From positions 217,463,435 through 217,527,434 of the forward strand of contig NC_080572.1 in assembly GCF_030247185.1 (NCBI RefSeq): DNA of 64,000 nt, in the 5' to 3' direction. A program made the position numbers and the translations under genes. The DNA is from Malaya genurostris (Eukaryota > Arthropoda > Insecta > Diptera > Culicidae). Shown here one piece after another: positions 1 to 11,942 of this stretch. Each line of letters starts with the position of its first letter. Positions within the stretch are counted from its first letter, which is position 1. The notes under the pieces are model-generated. The model saw only the letters and a program-made list of their open reading frames with translations, did not search any database and was not told the DNA's origin.

Positions 1-99
1 AGAGCGGTTTATGAGGTCGAGTAGTCGAATTTAACTATTAAATGTGTTCGTGTAAATGACTTAATTGAGCATTTCAAAGTGTTCATAGTCATTCTGGCG

Positions 100-390
100 A
101 CATCTGTTTTTTCATATTCCTAGAAAACTCTTACAATATGGATATTTTCGGAACGGATATGATTTGTAGGTACCGGAAAACGTCTTTCGAAATTAAATAA
201 GGTAACTTTACGCATACTGTAAAGGTTTTCAAAGAATATCAATATACCGGAAGTCACCATTTTGTGTTTCGAAACGACCTTCAACATCGTTTTCCGATAT
301 CCACACATCAAATCCGTTCCGAAAATTTTTATATTGTAAGGAATATCAATAGACTGGATGTCTCCATCTTGGATTTCGGATCGACCCGAT
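100..390. repeat. Old miniature inverted repeat related to the foldback unit
   Basis: Arms at 131-167 and 303-341 are inverted copies (TTTTCGGAACGGATATGATT and its relative). Arm sequence and the flanking CCATCTTGGATTTC match the 116-bp unit of the 36.7-kb element in diverged form. No TSD could be assigned. Confidence 0.5.
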
Positions 391-495
391 CAAAAGAAAA
401 CAGTTAATGCATACCTTATTATGTCCTTGTCTTCGACTAGTAAAAGATATTCGTATGATTGAATTAAGAGCTAAAATAACTAAACAGAATACCTA

Positions 496-930
496 CACAC
501 TTAAAAAAAATCCTGTGATTTTACATCTTATTAGATGCACATAAATGGAGCGTCGCAGCTCACGCAAATTTACGTGGAAGAACATTTAATATTGTGTCTA
601 AAACTCCATGACATGAAATTCATTGAAATAAAAAAAATAGAATACTGATAGCAACCGCCGCGACTTGAACCAAGAATCATTGGATCGCACATACGTCTGT
701 TAATCGACTGAGCCACAGAAGCATGCATCTGCTTGGCTGGTAAAAGGTGCATTTAAATTCATACAGTCGCTCCTGCTAGCAGAACACAAGTTACAGTCGA
801 AACCAGTAAAATTCAAGCTCATCTAACATTAATTCATTACAAATAAAATTTTCCATCATTTGACAAATTAGGTCTTTATGAACTACATCGTATGACGGAT
901 TAAGGCACCTGTAAATTTTTTTTTGGAGTG
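496..930 (+). mobile_element. TA-flanked MITE with tRNA-like segment, copy a
   Basis: The ends CACACTTAAAAAAAATCCTG and CACTCCAAAAAAAAATTTAC are loosely inverted, with TA at 494-495 and 931-932. On the minus strand, 655-725 carries a box A-like TGGCTCAGTCGATTA and a box B-like GGTTCAAGTCG. These are tRNA-derived pol III promoter elements, as in SINEs. A related locus at 58445-58600 lacks this insert. Confidence 0.65.
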
Positions 931-2200
931 TAACATTGTCACTCACATAAGCAGAGTGATATATAATTGAGGTATTTCCAATACCAAAACAATAGCACAA
1001 CAGCATTGAAATTAATGTCGTTTTCACTTGAGAAAACTGAAACTGACCCAGGGTAGTTTCATCAAACAAACACTTTTCACGAAACTGTGTTGATTTTGCA
1101 CTTAGCAACGGGGGTTTGAGCAATCCTGATATAACAACCAGGTTCGAAACTGATTCGATTTTCTGTTCAACAACGTTAAAACTACGTTCGAAATCTTCAA
1201 ACAAACGGTTTGACAGCAGTTAGGGTGGAAACTGGATTAGGTTTGGCATCAAGCGAAAACGTCATAAGAATACAGTGACTAAACTTATGCCGTTTTTCCT
1301 TGAAAATCACTGGCGGCGTGGATTGCTCTGGTTTTGCACATTCGAGCAGAAATGCAACAGTCTGAAGGTGTTTTATTGCTATTTCTGCCAGTGTTTTTCA
1401 ATGAAAAAACGCCATTAAAACGTATTTGAATTATCTTTGAGGGATATATTTCTTTTGTTGATGCAGAACGAATATATGACACAATAAAATAAAACGATGT
1501 ACAACTAAAATAGTTTGTATATTTTATAATCCAACATTTTAATGAATATCACACAAAATTCGAGTTTTTCGAGCATTTTCACTACAAATTTCCTCTCTAG
1601 AAGTTGTCAATTTTTTTACAATTCATTAAATACGTTGGTCTTATACTTACATAAGTTATGTTATCTATAAATTGCGGAATAATAGCGAAACAAGCTATTA
1701 TAATAAATTGAAGCATCATTTGGCCATTTCAATAATACAATAATGCCTAAATAAGCAATGACAGGAAAATAAGCTTTTACTTTGATATTAGGTTGGTATT
1801 GCTTTATATTTGGGGAAAACATTGTTTTCTGACAATTAAAGTCATCACAGTCGTTTCGAAAATATCCCTATGATCAGGGTTTCAAAACATTCGCTGCACA
1901 AACTTGTTTTACGAATTAAATTCCAAATAACGTAAACTTATTTTATGAACTAACTCGATTTACAATTCCCGTTCTGTTTGTAAATGAAGGTTTCGGTAAT
2001 GATAACAATGGAAACACTACTAATGAGATGACTATCGGTACAATAGCCCAAGTTTGTTTTCGAATTGAAATTGATTGTCCGAACGAAAACAAAAGTAATA
2101 AAAGAACATACACTTTCACTTGCGTCTGAGTATTTATACGAAGAACAATATTTTTATCAATCCGAAACATAATATTCGAAAAACACAACATCGACTAAAA
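931..2200. other. No gene seen; older repeat remnants
   Basis: The part from 950 to 1450 matches the repeat at 58.5 kb in diverged form. The rest is AT-rich with no gene, TIR or TSD that I can see. Confidence 0.5.
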
Positions 2201-2358
2201 TAATAAGAAGAACGCACATTTCCTGCTACGACTCTGGTCATTTTGGCTGCCACCAGTCTTGCAGATGGCTGACAGCCATGTCACTCTCAGAACCGATGGA
2301 ACGAAATCCTGATAGATATGCGCTTTCTATTATCATTATCATGAGGCAATTGAACACC

Positions 2359-2379
2359 AATATGGCTGCCAGCCATATT
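2359..2379. repeat. 21-bp near-perfect palindrome
   Basis: AATATGGCTG, one central C, then CAGCCATATT. It lies in a GC-richer stretch (2230-2680) where several overlapping frames are open on both strands without recognisable products. Confidence 0.6.
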
Positions 2380-2924
2380 TTACCCACTGGAAGGCATATG
2401 ACAGTTACGCCTATGAAGAGATGGCATTTCACCAGAGTTATACACGCTAGAGTCAGATTTTTGCCACACCGTGGATGAAAAAAACGAAGCACCACACAAA
2501 GAGGAAAGCGCACTTCTTCTCAGTGTCGAATAGACAGCATTTGAGTGTGTGCTTGTGGTTAAAGCAGCTGGCGCGAGAGAAACACATTCTCTTCGCATGA
2601 ATCGCTCACACGCGCTCTCGTCTAAATACACCCAAGTGACCACTGGCGCGTGATTGTGAGCGAACACTTCTGTGAACTTCAATTAATAGAGAGTAGATCT
2701 GGCCTTGCTATGAAAAATTTGCAAGGAAAACCGAGAATTTTACGATAAATTGTTTTATTATGCTGGTTTGCGTGTCCACGCTTCATCTACGAAAACCATA
2801 CAGCAGAGTGCTCACCGGCGTGTACACCTCTGTGAAAGTATCTGCATCCACCTCAGAGAATTTATTAGCTAATGCTCTAGCACTTTGGTGCGATTCAGTG
2901 GAAGAGGTAAAAGGACCCAAGTAG

Positions 2925-3425
2925 CAATACGCAACTAATTCGGATGCGACTAAGTCCAAACTATGTTGCAACAAGAGCACGAATATGTTTTTTATGTTAT
3001 ACTGGTTAAAACAAGGTGACAACAATGTTTCTTCATAACATAACTGGTTACGAATAGTTATTTAGGTTTCAAATCACCACTCCTTTTTGTCATATTGAAT
3101 TAATTATAAATTATAAGCTATCGTTACTTAATGCAAACATATCTTCAATAACAAAAATGCCTCTAGCTACTAGTTAAAAATAAGTTTATTTGACTCCAAT
3201 AGTAGCAACCCGTAACTAGTTCTGATACCACTTAGCCCAACTATGTTACAACAAGAGCACAAACATGTTTTTTTATGTTATGCTGGTTAAAACAAGGTGG
3301 CGGCCGTCTTTCTTTATAACATAAACATTGAACTAGCTATCATTTGTAAGTTATCGTTACTTGATACTAACATATCTTTAATCACAGCTATGGTTTCAGC
3401 TACTAGTTGAAAAAAGGTTGCGAAA
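2925..3425 (+). repeat. Imperfect tandem duplication of about 270 bp
   Basis: Blocks ACTATGTTGCAACAAGAGCA, GTTATACTGGTTAAAACAAG, CATATCTTCAATAAC and AGCTACTAGTTAAAA at 2929-3195 are repeated in order at 3202-3425 with substitutions. The CTAGTT-type ends recur at about 4050 and 4150. It is non-coding. Confidence 0.7.
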
Positions 3426-3429
3426 CCAT

Positions 3430-5330
3430 TATAAATAAGCAATAACATAGATATTACAAGATTATAACATACAATTTCTTCATTGATTCAGATAACTCTT
3501 GGTAGGTTTTCCCAACGTAATGATAACGGAAATGCAACTTAAAAAACTTTTTTTGGCTTGAATATGGCAAACACACTATGGAGTCGCAAGAAGTGTACAA
3601 AACATTGATAAAACCAGGATATTACTTTTTTCAAAACTACTTTTTGGCGAAAATAATGAAAGGCAGAATAGTCATTTTTGTTCTATGCACTATTATAAAC
3701 TCGAAGAAAACAATATAGGGATTAACCACCGATTGTGATAGTACAATTATCATGATATATGAATTTGAAAAAATAAGAAATCACTCTACTTGGATTAATT
3801 TCGAGCATTCTAAGCATAAGGTTTTTTCGTTGTTTATTGTTCATATCTTCATAAACAGATTTTGATTGAAGGCGCATAAAAAACAGTTAATTAAAATTTA
3901 ATTCCGCTCGATAGTTTTAAAATCGTTGTGAAATTTGTACCTTGCATCAAATTTGTAATTTCAAATACTATACTGTCTTTTTATTGTTGATAGAAACACA
4001 TTATGGATTCATTCAATGTTTATAATGACGATGGCAACAAAGTTTCAACTAGTTTACTTGAAAATAAGTTATTTTCAAGTTATGGAAAATAAGTTATTTC
4101 AGTATGGCATTACAACGTAACGACAACTTATTTTTAACCGACATAGAAACTAGTAGAAACTGCGCTTTTTGAATCACGCTAGTGGTTAGATGTTAGTAAC
4201 AATAACTTAAATTTGTGGTTGCAAACTAGTCACAAATAAGCTAGCATAACAAAAATTGTTACTTGGGGAAATAAACAAACGCACTCATGATGCGTGCACA
4301 CTTCACACAACAGTGGTGTATAAATGTGAAAGAGAAGAGCTCTCGTTGAAGTTGTCAGTGCGAGGGGAAAAATTTTGCTTGCTCTTCGTCACACAGAGGA
4401 GATAGACATCTCTGCTATGAGGGATCTTTCAGGATTTCGTTCCATCCGTTTTAAGGAAGACATGGTTGTATTGTTGGTAACGTGAATAAAATACATCTAG
4501 ATTCCCCAGTGTAATAGCAATGTAGTGGAGCAACTCGTGACACTAAAAATGCCGTCTGGTGAAAAATGGGTGCGTGAATGCTCCTGAAAAGCGTGCATAA
4601 AGTTACCTGCGCATTTAACACAACCACAGTAGCACAGATCAGACATCCAAGCTAGTACAAACTTTTTCAAAAAAGCTGTATAAAACATACAAGTAAAAAT
4701 CCGTCAAAAATCACCGTTGCGCACGACTTTGCATGCATTAATTACCATTGTATGAAAGCTCGAACGCAAGAGCCCATAAGGGATTGCTGGGATGCTCGAA
4801 GTGCCTCTACAGGAGAATTACTACTTGGTGATTATTTTTTAAAACAACAGTTAAATTTTTTACACAAATAGAAATCTCTTCTCGGATGTCTGTTCTCTGT
4901 GACAACAGCCAATGGAAAGAAGTACACCCGTTTTCCACTAGAAGCGCTCCGTACAGTGGGAAAGCTAGGTTTATTTGATTTATGTTGGTAGCCAAGGTGA
5001 TCGGTACCGCAAGTGGAACTGTGCGTTCTTCTTAAATTTTTGCTGTTGTTTTTTTTCCAAATATTATGTTTCTTATTGAAATGAAATATTGTTATTTAAC
5101 AAACCTTTTTTGTCATTTCGTAGTTTTCGAAGTGCTGCTCTGACAAACCATGCACCATGGATCGGAACAAATGTTAATTGGATGAAGCATTGACCGGTGA
5201 ATATTTAGTGTGGGACAGAACCTTCCATTTAATATTTCCAAGTTAATTTTTTACGAATTTCGAAGTATGGGGTCTTGCATTGTTATGAAGAAAAAATTCC
5301 TTATCGTGACGATCTGTAGATTGCGTTTGC
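3430..5330. other. No gene seen
   Basis: AT-rich DNA with scattered ACTAGTT and AATAAGTTATTTTCAAG phrases (4030-4260) related to the duplication at 2.9 kb. A stretch at 4310-4460 shares CAGGATTTCGTTCCATC with 2290-2320 in inverse orientation. Confidence 0.5.
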
Positions 5331-5338
5331 TTTTCTTA

Positions 5339-5501
5339 GGTTGCTGTCAGAGTGAAAGCGTCACCAAGCGTCTAGGTGCGCGTGTGAGCTAGTTTCATTT
5401 GATCAAAGCAAACCTGTCAGAGTGAATGCGATGCGATAACAGTACATTGCATTGAATCGCTTCGCTTCGCATCGAGTTCCGCGTTCACTCTGACATCAAC
5501 C
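5339..5501. mobile_element. 163-bp MITE with TTA target site
   Basis: The inverted ends GGTTGCTGTCAGAGTGAAAGC and GCGTTCACTCTGACATCAACC are flanked by TTA on both sides (5336-5338 and 5502-5504). A 3-bp TTA duplication suggests PIF/Harbinger, though TA-type insertion cannot be excluded. The interior is a GC-richer palindrome-prone stretch with GCTTCGCTTCGCATCG. Confidence 0.8.
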
Positions 5502-5504
5502 TTA

Positions 5505-7240
5505 CAATGCTCTGATAAAACGCATCAATTGTCGTTCGGCACAAACATTGACATTTTGGATACATTTTTGAAATGTCATATATTGGTACGGATAGCGCAT
5601 GTTAGTAGCTTTCAGGAGAATATTTATCTCTGCATGTGCGACTATGAAAAGTTGTCTAACGCCATCTTTCGTAAAATGCTACGAATTAATTCCAACACTT
5701 GGTATTCAAAACGTGATGCCTGTTAAATATTCAAACACTTGTATCTGACAAACTCTCCTGTTTCTTACAAATCATATGATGCGCTGTTCTCACCAACACA
5801 AGTAGTGAAAAGATTCAGTTGATATGTGCGAATTACTAGGAGACGGGTAAACGTTTTATGTCATTATGATTCCGATAGCCGTCACTGAATTGATAGTGGA
5901 AGCCGTCTGGTGCCAAGGTAGTCAAAAACCGAGCCAGTTATCTGTTGCGTAGTTTTAATTGCGTCTATGTGTTTTTCATTCTGATAATAAAACCAAACTA
6001 CGCAAAATTTTAGCACAACTCACTGTATCACAAATGACAGCTAATTCATCAAAGCCAAACCGTCAATGCCATTTCGCCACGTGATTTTCATAACAAAGCA
6101 CGTTCCAGTCGTTAAGTGTTCAATCATTTTTAGACGGTATAAACAAATCAGCTCGAAATACAAAACAGTTGATAGTCTTTCTTGTAATGATGCTTATAAT
6201 GCTCAGGCTTATCAACATAAATGGCTCAATTGAAGATGAACGAGCCCCCTACCAGGAATCAATTGCTGATTACAACTTGTTAACTTTGCGTTTTTTTAGT
6301 GTCGCGGAAAATGTTTTGACGAATTGGTGCGATAACGAAGAGGCAATGAATTTATGAATAAATAGGAAACAGGCTGGCTTGATCTACTAGAACTAGGTTA
6401 TTACTTACTAATTGTCCATTGCCAAGGAAGCAATCGCTCAATCTGCGAGGTACGCTTTTCTTAGTCCTTGGAAAAATTACATTAATTGGGTACCAAGCAT
6501 TAATTGGGTAGCGAGTAAATTAGCGAAATTAATAAATTTTGCCTAATATGAGTAAAAAAGAAAAAGATGCCTTCAAACAGTTATGCACTGACAATTTTTT
6601 CAGTAATTTGATTTTCTAGCATTGATAATAGTATATCATAAGAATTTCTCTTATCTGATTCTGATGCAGTTTATTCCATTTGAAACAGGGCGGGAGATCA
6701 ACAATTTCAGAAGTAGATCATGTCATGTCTTATCTTGATCATATGTGATTTTCCTCCACCATCATCTAAGCTTATCGAATCATCCAATGATTGAACTTAC
6801 ATAAATCAAGAATCATTTTAGCTCAAAATCACTACGCATTGTGTGACGGAAGATCAGTACCGATATTGATCGATGTGATTTAAAATTCACTGATCAACTG
6901 ATCTTGAAAAGATTCTTCGTCAGTGATCTCGTTTTGATGAGGTGTTGGTCTTTATTTTCTCAGCCCTGTCTGCTACACTAAGGAAATATTATTCTTTACC
7001 TAAAACAATAATATATCTATGTACCCCTAGGAGAAATAAAACAGATGATTTAAATGTTTTATCAATTCCAACTAAATATAATTGATCTTAATAAAATAAT
7101 TACGATGATTTTGTAGTTTTAGGGATATTTTTTAATCTAATGACAGCATGTAATAAATCGATTTTTCCCTCATATTTGTATGGTTTGACAGACATATTGA
7201 GAATGTATTGGGATGAATTTTATTTATTTTGAATTCGTGA
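5505..7240. other. No gene seen
   Basis: Anonymous AT-rich sequence. Only short frames without motifs are present, and I find no repeat with clear ends. Confidence 0.5.
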
Positions 7241-7350
7241 CATGTGACATAGGGGGGGTGGGGGGTCTTTGTTTCTGTGACAATTTGTGACAAAGGGGGG
7301 ATGGGGAGTCAAAAATCGTCCAAAAAAGCGTGACGTCTTTTATGGACAGC
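7240..7350. repeat. G-rich dispersed repeat fragment
   Basis: GTGACAAAGGGGGGATGGGG, followed by GCGTGACGTCTTTTATGGAC and AGCCCCTTAA, looks like one end of a common insect repeat with palindromic ends. Only this part is present. Confidence 0.4.
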
Positions 7351-7479
7351 CCCTTAATGCTATTCCTGAAAACTACTAATTCTCACTCATTCAGTTGTCG
7401 GGTCAAAAATTCTGATAAGGATGCAATGCAGTCTTCTCAAAGAACAATAAAATTGCGTCTCAACATTTTTAAAACACTT

Positions 7480-7605
7480 TTATTCCACGATTTATCTTTA
7501 GGCTCATAAAACTCTTTCCAGCAAGCTTCTATTTAGGATATAAGAACCAAAAATAGTTGCTTGGGGCCAAATCTGGCCAATATGATGAATACGGGAGCTA
7601 TCCAA
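7480..7605 (-). pseudogene. Mariner transposase C-terminal remnant
   Basis: The minus strand reads YSSYWPDLAPSNYFWFLY, then LAGKSFMSL after a stop. This corresponds to the mariner block YSPDLAPSDYFLF and onward, with the last catalytic Asp replaced by Asn. Only this short piece is recognisable; no TIR was found. Confidence 0.6.
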
Positions 7606-7980
7606 ATTGGTTTGGTCGAGAATAAATAGTAAGTATAATTTATTTTGCTATTCATACCTACAAGCCATATTTTCACTTATCTCATTCATGGTAAATCCAA
7701 CTTCTGAAGATAATGTCAAAGTCTAGATTTTTTTAACTAATTTATGATGACTCTACGTCAAACCAACAAAAAATTAATAAAATCATCCACGTCGTTTTTA
7801 AACAAAAAACTTACAGCATAGCATCACTTCTACAAGTTTCTAAATCTCAAGCTTTACGTTTGATTCCATCAATTAAGTTCTGCTCAGTGTCCTCGGTCAC
7901 CTGTTTGGAGCCTTTTCCAAATTTTTAAGCAAAATCATTCTCATCATTAACCTGACCTTTCTAATTTCCAAGGCGTAAAC

Positions 7981-8497
7981 ATTAGAGATAGTCGGGTAAG
8001 CATTTTTTCAAACGCGAACCCGATCCATACCCGACCTAAACCCGAGATTATGTTTCTTCCAAACCAGAACCTGACCCGTACATGCTAAAAAATAAATAAA
8101 AATCTTTACCCGTACCCGACACGAACCCGAAAAAAGTTCCAAAACTGGAAAAAACCGGATAAAACTAAACCCGGGTTTCAGCCCAAAACCGATCCGTACC
8201 CGATTGAAAATGAAATACTTTCATCCGTACCCGGCTTAAGCACGAGATTAATTTTTCTTCCAAACCAGGACCCGACCCGTACCTGCTAAAAAATAAAAAT
8301 CTTTACCCGTACCCGACCCGCATCGGAAAAAAGTTCTGGAAAACAAAAAAAAAACCCGAAACCCGATCAAATTTTTTAATCCGAATCCGACCCGTACGTA
8401 CATATCTTTTTCTGTGCTCGTACCCGACAAATATCCGTCGGGTTCTGATTCGGTCGGGTTTCGGGTGCAAATACACGAAACCCGACCATCTCTAGTG
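7981..8497. repeat. TIR repeat rich in CCCGACCCG motifs
   Basis: The ends AGAGATAGTCGGGT and ACCCGACCATCTCT are inverted. Inside, two copies of a unit of about 210 bp, built from ACCCGTACCCGACC and TTTCTTCCAAACCAG, lie at 8021-8190 and 8228-8400. A related fragment with the same end is at 63405-63510. Confidence 0.6.
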
Positions 8498-8857
8498 CAA
8501 ATACTTATTTACACGATTTATACGAATGAGTTGTTCGGTTTTCTTTCTTTCGATTTTTGTCAAAATACAAAAAGCAAAGCCACGCAACAGCGAGAGTTCC
8601 GATCGATTAGCTCAAATGGAGTAAACCTCATCCTACCGGAACCTGAACGGAACCTCGAAAATAGGTGAAAACATGATGATTACCATACACGCTCGTTTTA
8701 TGTTACTCTAAAGTGAGTAGAATTTCTTTCACTTTCGCTCAAAGTCGACTTACTAAATAGTGAGTAAAGTTAGATTTACTCACATTCGAGTAAAGACGAT
8801 ATTTGTCAAATTCTAAATAACATTTACTCAGTGCTAGAAAAGGAAAAATTAGCTTGA

Positions 8858-9706
8858 GACTGGAAGTGCGATGCGATGTCCTGGTGCTGCGCCTAAAAAA
8901 GTATAATTTCAATGTGTTGTTTGATACGTATAGTTAAAAATTAGGTTGAAATAGTAATATTGAGTGATAGTGCATGTGTGACAAGTGTGTGCTTAGTAGT
9001 GAGAGAGCTATTTATTAAATAATGTTGATTCACAAAAACTGAAAATGCTCCAGCGGCGGAAACTGTGAATTTGCCGCCAAAAAATTCAACGATGTTAACC
9101 TGTTAACCGATCGAAGCGCCGTCTGCATGTCATTGTCGGTGTTGTCGGATTTCTATGGCATGTGTGAAAGTTTACAAGTCGAACAGCGGACTCATTCGCG
9201 AGTGTTTTTATTTTATTCTTTCAGTGGTCGTGTTTCATCTCGCGTTGCTGACAGCAGAGCGAGCAGGAGAAAAGGAATACTGGTGAGATAGTTCCTTGCT
9301 GGTATTTTTTATTTTTCTTACTTATCATATTTCTCCTGAGTATTGAAAATCAGGTTTTGTTGAGATCATATTGTTTACCAAAACATATCCGGATCTCTTT
9401 CCCTCCCTACTAACAAATCTCCTATCCCGTGATGCTCGTGGAGATACAGTGGTACCCGCGGTCTCTAGAAACAACGAGTATCGGACTAACATTCCTTCCT
9501 TTCCCTCAGTAGCACAGCCTTTGTTCGTAGCCAGCGTCGTAATTGATTATTGAATAAATAGTTAGGAGTGAGTGGGTATGTACAGTGAAAATGATTTGCT
9601 TCTCGTAAGCTTCATTTTCTTGGTTCTTTGTACATTCCCACTCAATCGGTCAATCACGAAGTGCAACAACGGGCGATCTACTCCAGCTCAGCTCAGCTCA
9701 GCTCAG
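8858..9706 (+). mobile_element. Retroposon (non-LTR/SINE-like) with 24-bp TSD
   Basis: Perfect 24-bp direct repeats flank it (8834-8857 and 9707-9730). The body starts near GCGATGCGATGTCCTGG, and the 3' third carries GCGGTCTCTAGAAACAACG and GGGTATGTACAGTGAAAATG. It ends in four to five AGCTC repeats. No open frame is meaningful. It is a relative of the copies at 32.2 and 18.2 kb. Confidence 0.8.
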
Positions 9707-9899
9707 CTAGAAAAGGAAAAATTAGCTTGAATGATCAACTTAATCAACTTAAATCTATGTTTATTAAATTAATTAATTATCAACAGACACAATATGGTTC
9801 CAATTCCTAATAATATTTAAACATGATGAAACATACTTACAATTTTCGTCGAACAACTTCAAACTTATTTTCGATGAAACAGAACAACTTTAAACTTAC

Positions 9900-10069
9900 C
9901 TTTGTCGGAACAGAATCTGCCTTCATAACTACGGTAAGAAAACCGGAGCCCGGTTCGACACCTACAGGCAGTTCTTCAAATATTTGTCGACAACCTGCAA
10001 TTGTTTCTACGATCAAGTTTTCCACAATTTTCTCGCATAACGTTTTCGAAGTACGGTGAGTAAAATTTG
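9900..10069 (-). other. Possible exon-like stretch, uncertain
   Basis: The minus strand has an uninterrupted frame reading THRTSKTLCEKIVENLIVET and AGCRQIFEELPVGVEPGSGF, ending at a consensus-like donor ACAAAG|GTAAGT. A candidate acceptor TTGGCAG lies at its start. The amino-acid composition is protein-like, but the plus strand is open too and has its own GTGAGT. No partner exon was found. I would not treat it as a gene without transcripts. Confidence 0.2.
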
Positions 10070-11942
10070 CTGCCAATTTAGAAACAGAGTAGAAGTTCCT
10101 CAGTTTTCTAAGTTAAAATTTCATTCACTTTTTGACATTTGAACTAAATAAGCAACAGTGAGTACAAATTGCTGACTTGAGAGTCGAGCAGGCGTGTACG
10201 TTGTGAGCCTCAATACGTATTGTAACTAGTTTCGTTTGACATTTTAGTGAAGTCATTATTGTCGTTTTCGCTTGATACCAGAGCCAGTTTCGAACCTAGT
10301 TTCATTGAAATTAATATCGAGTCAGTTACGAACCTGATTTTTATCTTAGTTTGCTCGTATTGTGATTTTAAGCGGGAATAGAATGCGACAGAATCGCTGC
10401 AGAATAGCGAAATAATGTGCTCCAGAATCACAGGTTTCGTAAGCAGACTCTATTATTTTGCAGACTTTTTACAGGTTTTTGAAACTTTTATATACAATCA
10501 TCAAATTTACAGACTTTTAAAATTGCGTTGGGCTTTTTTTGTTTTTCTCGTCATACTTATAAAATGTTTACACTTGCTTTGGAGAATTTCTAGTATGCAG
10601 ACGTGAAAATTTTACCTGGCATCTCTGCCAGGAGTTGGGCAGTTGTTTTAGCTCCTTCGCAGTCTGTTGTACTGAAGTTTACAGCATTTTTATATCAAGC
10701 ATTAGTGCGAATAGATGAATAAATCGTCTGGTGGATAAAAGGCAATTACACGGATAAAAATCTATTACCGGTACTATGATTTTTTAATCATGAAATCATG
10801 AACCATGCCTTCTCATGAAATTTCATAAGCAAAATAATTTATATCATCAAAATATACGTGAAAGATGTGTTATTGTTCTTATATCAATAATTTCGTTCAT
10901 GAAATAATGACTTATTATTCATTATTCGTGTACAGATTTAAAAGGTAAAATTCTCTAGCGACAAGAATTATTTGTTTGTTCACTAAAAGCATCAACAAGT
11001 ATGTATCTTTCAAAGACGTCTGAATTTTTAAAGTAGACGATTTACCATTTTTCCATAGAAGTTTACTTTTATAGTTAATATAGATAATGTTTCGAGTGAA
11101 GCACGAGGTTTTGAAAACAAAAACACCGATTAATACATTGTGATTTAACGGCCAATTTAAAAAAATACATTTTTCTGGTTTGTGGTCACAAAGGGGTTGA
11201 ATCGATGCGAATAACAGTTTCGCTGTCTTTGCGGCCTTTTGTCGCATCGCAATCTTTGTTAGCCTCCAGAGAAAATTACAATACTCCCATTGCTAAGTGC
11301 GAACCTAATACAGATAAAAACATTCTAGCGAAATCCTCCGGTGGTCCAATACGTTTGACCGTTCGGTTCGATGAATGCCCAATAAATCAGCCCATTCGGA
11401 AATTTCGTTTGCCGATTTTGAAACAGAATATTAAACCGATCGTTATAGTTTTCGTTCAACAAACTCGTCAGACAGAGGTCCATTGTTGAACCATTTTCAA
11501 TATGAAAAGCAGGAGCAACGTTGGACTAGTTTTACTAAAGAATTTTTAAAAGTTTCTAACTGTTTATTTTCAATACACACTACATACCAGTAGTATGCTT
11601 GTATTTCGCATAGGATAACAATACATTTTCTTTTTATATGAAGAAAATACCAAATTTGCACATTATTTTTGTAGGAAAAGAAAACAACAAACCGCTCCAA
11701 GAAACTGACAAGTATTTCGAGGTTTATCCGCTTTCTTAGTGGTTTCTCTGGGTCAGTTCAGTTTTTTCAAGCGAAAACGATATAAAAATTGCACAGAATA
11801 TGCACCCTCTTTTCCCCGAAGTGGCTGAAAATTTTTCAATAAACTTATGCTCAAATGAAAAGTACTATTGTCCCATAGAAATTTTTTTAAAGTTGGTGTG
11901 GATCTGACTTCCAGTTCCAAAATTACAGGGTGATAAAGACTT
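10070..11942. other. No gene seen
   Basis: Apart from the small MITE at 10749-10930, this is anonymous. The phrase GATACCAGAGCCAGTTTCGA around 10275 is a relative of sequence near 1200-1260. The part 11760-11942 is a diverged relative of the 157-bp repeat family (CATTTGAGCATAAG, GACTTCCAGTTCC). Confidence 0.45.
10749..10930. mobile_element. Small TA-flanked palindromic MITE (tentative)
   Basis: The ends CACGGATAA and TTATTCGTG (one mismatch) have TA at 10747-10748 and 10931-10932. The interior has short palindromes (TAATCATGAAATCATGA) and is AT-rich. Short TIRs make this tentative. Confidence 0.4.

Noticed and set aside
655..725. Possible tRNA gene
   Set aside because: Boxes A and B are present, but the acceptor stem and anticodon arm do not pair. 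It occurs in repeat copies, so it is tRNA-derived rather than a tRNA gene.
2238..2682. Three overlapping frames on both strands
   Set aside because: A GC-richer palindromic stretch. No codon pattern favours one frame and no motif is present.
8248..8668. Frames with SGT/PDKYPSG motifs
   Set aside because: They come from CCCGACCCG phrases of the TIR repeat; not proteins.
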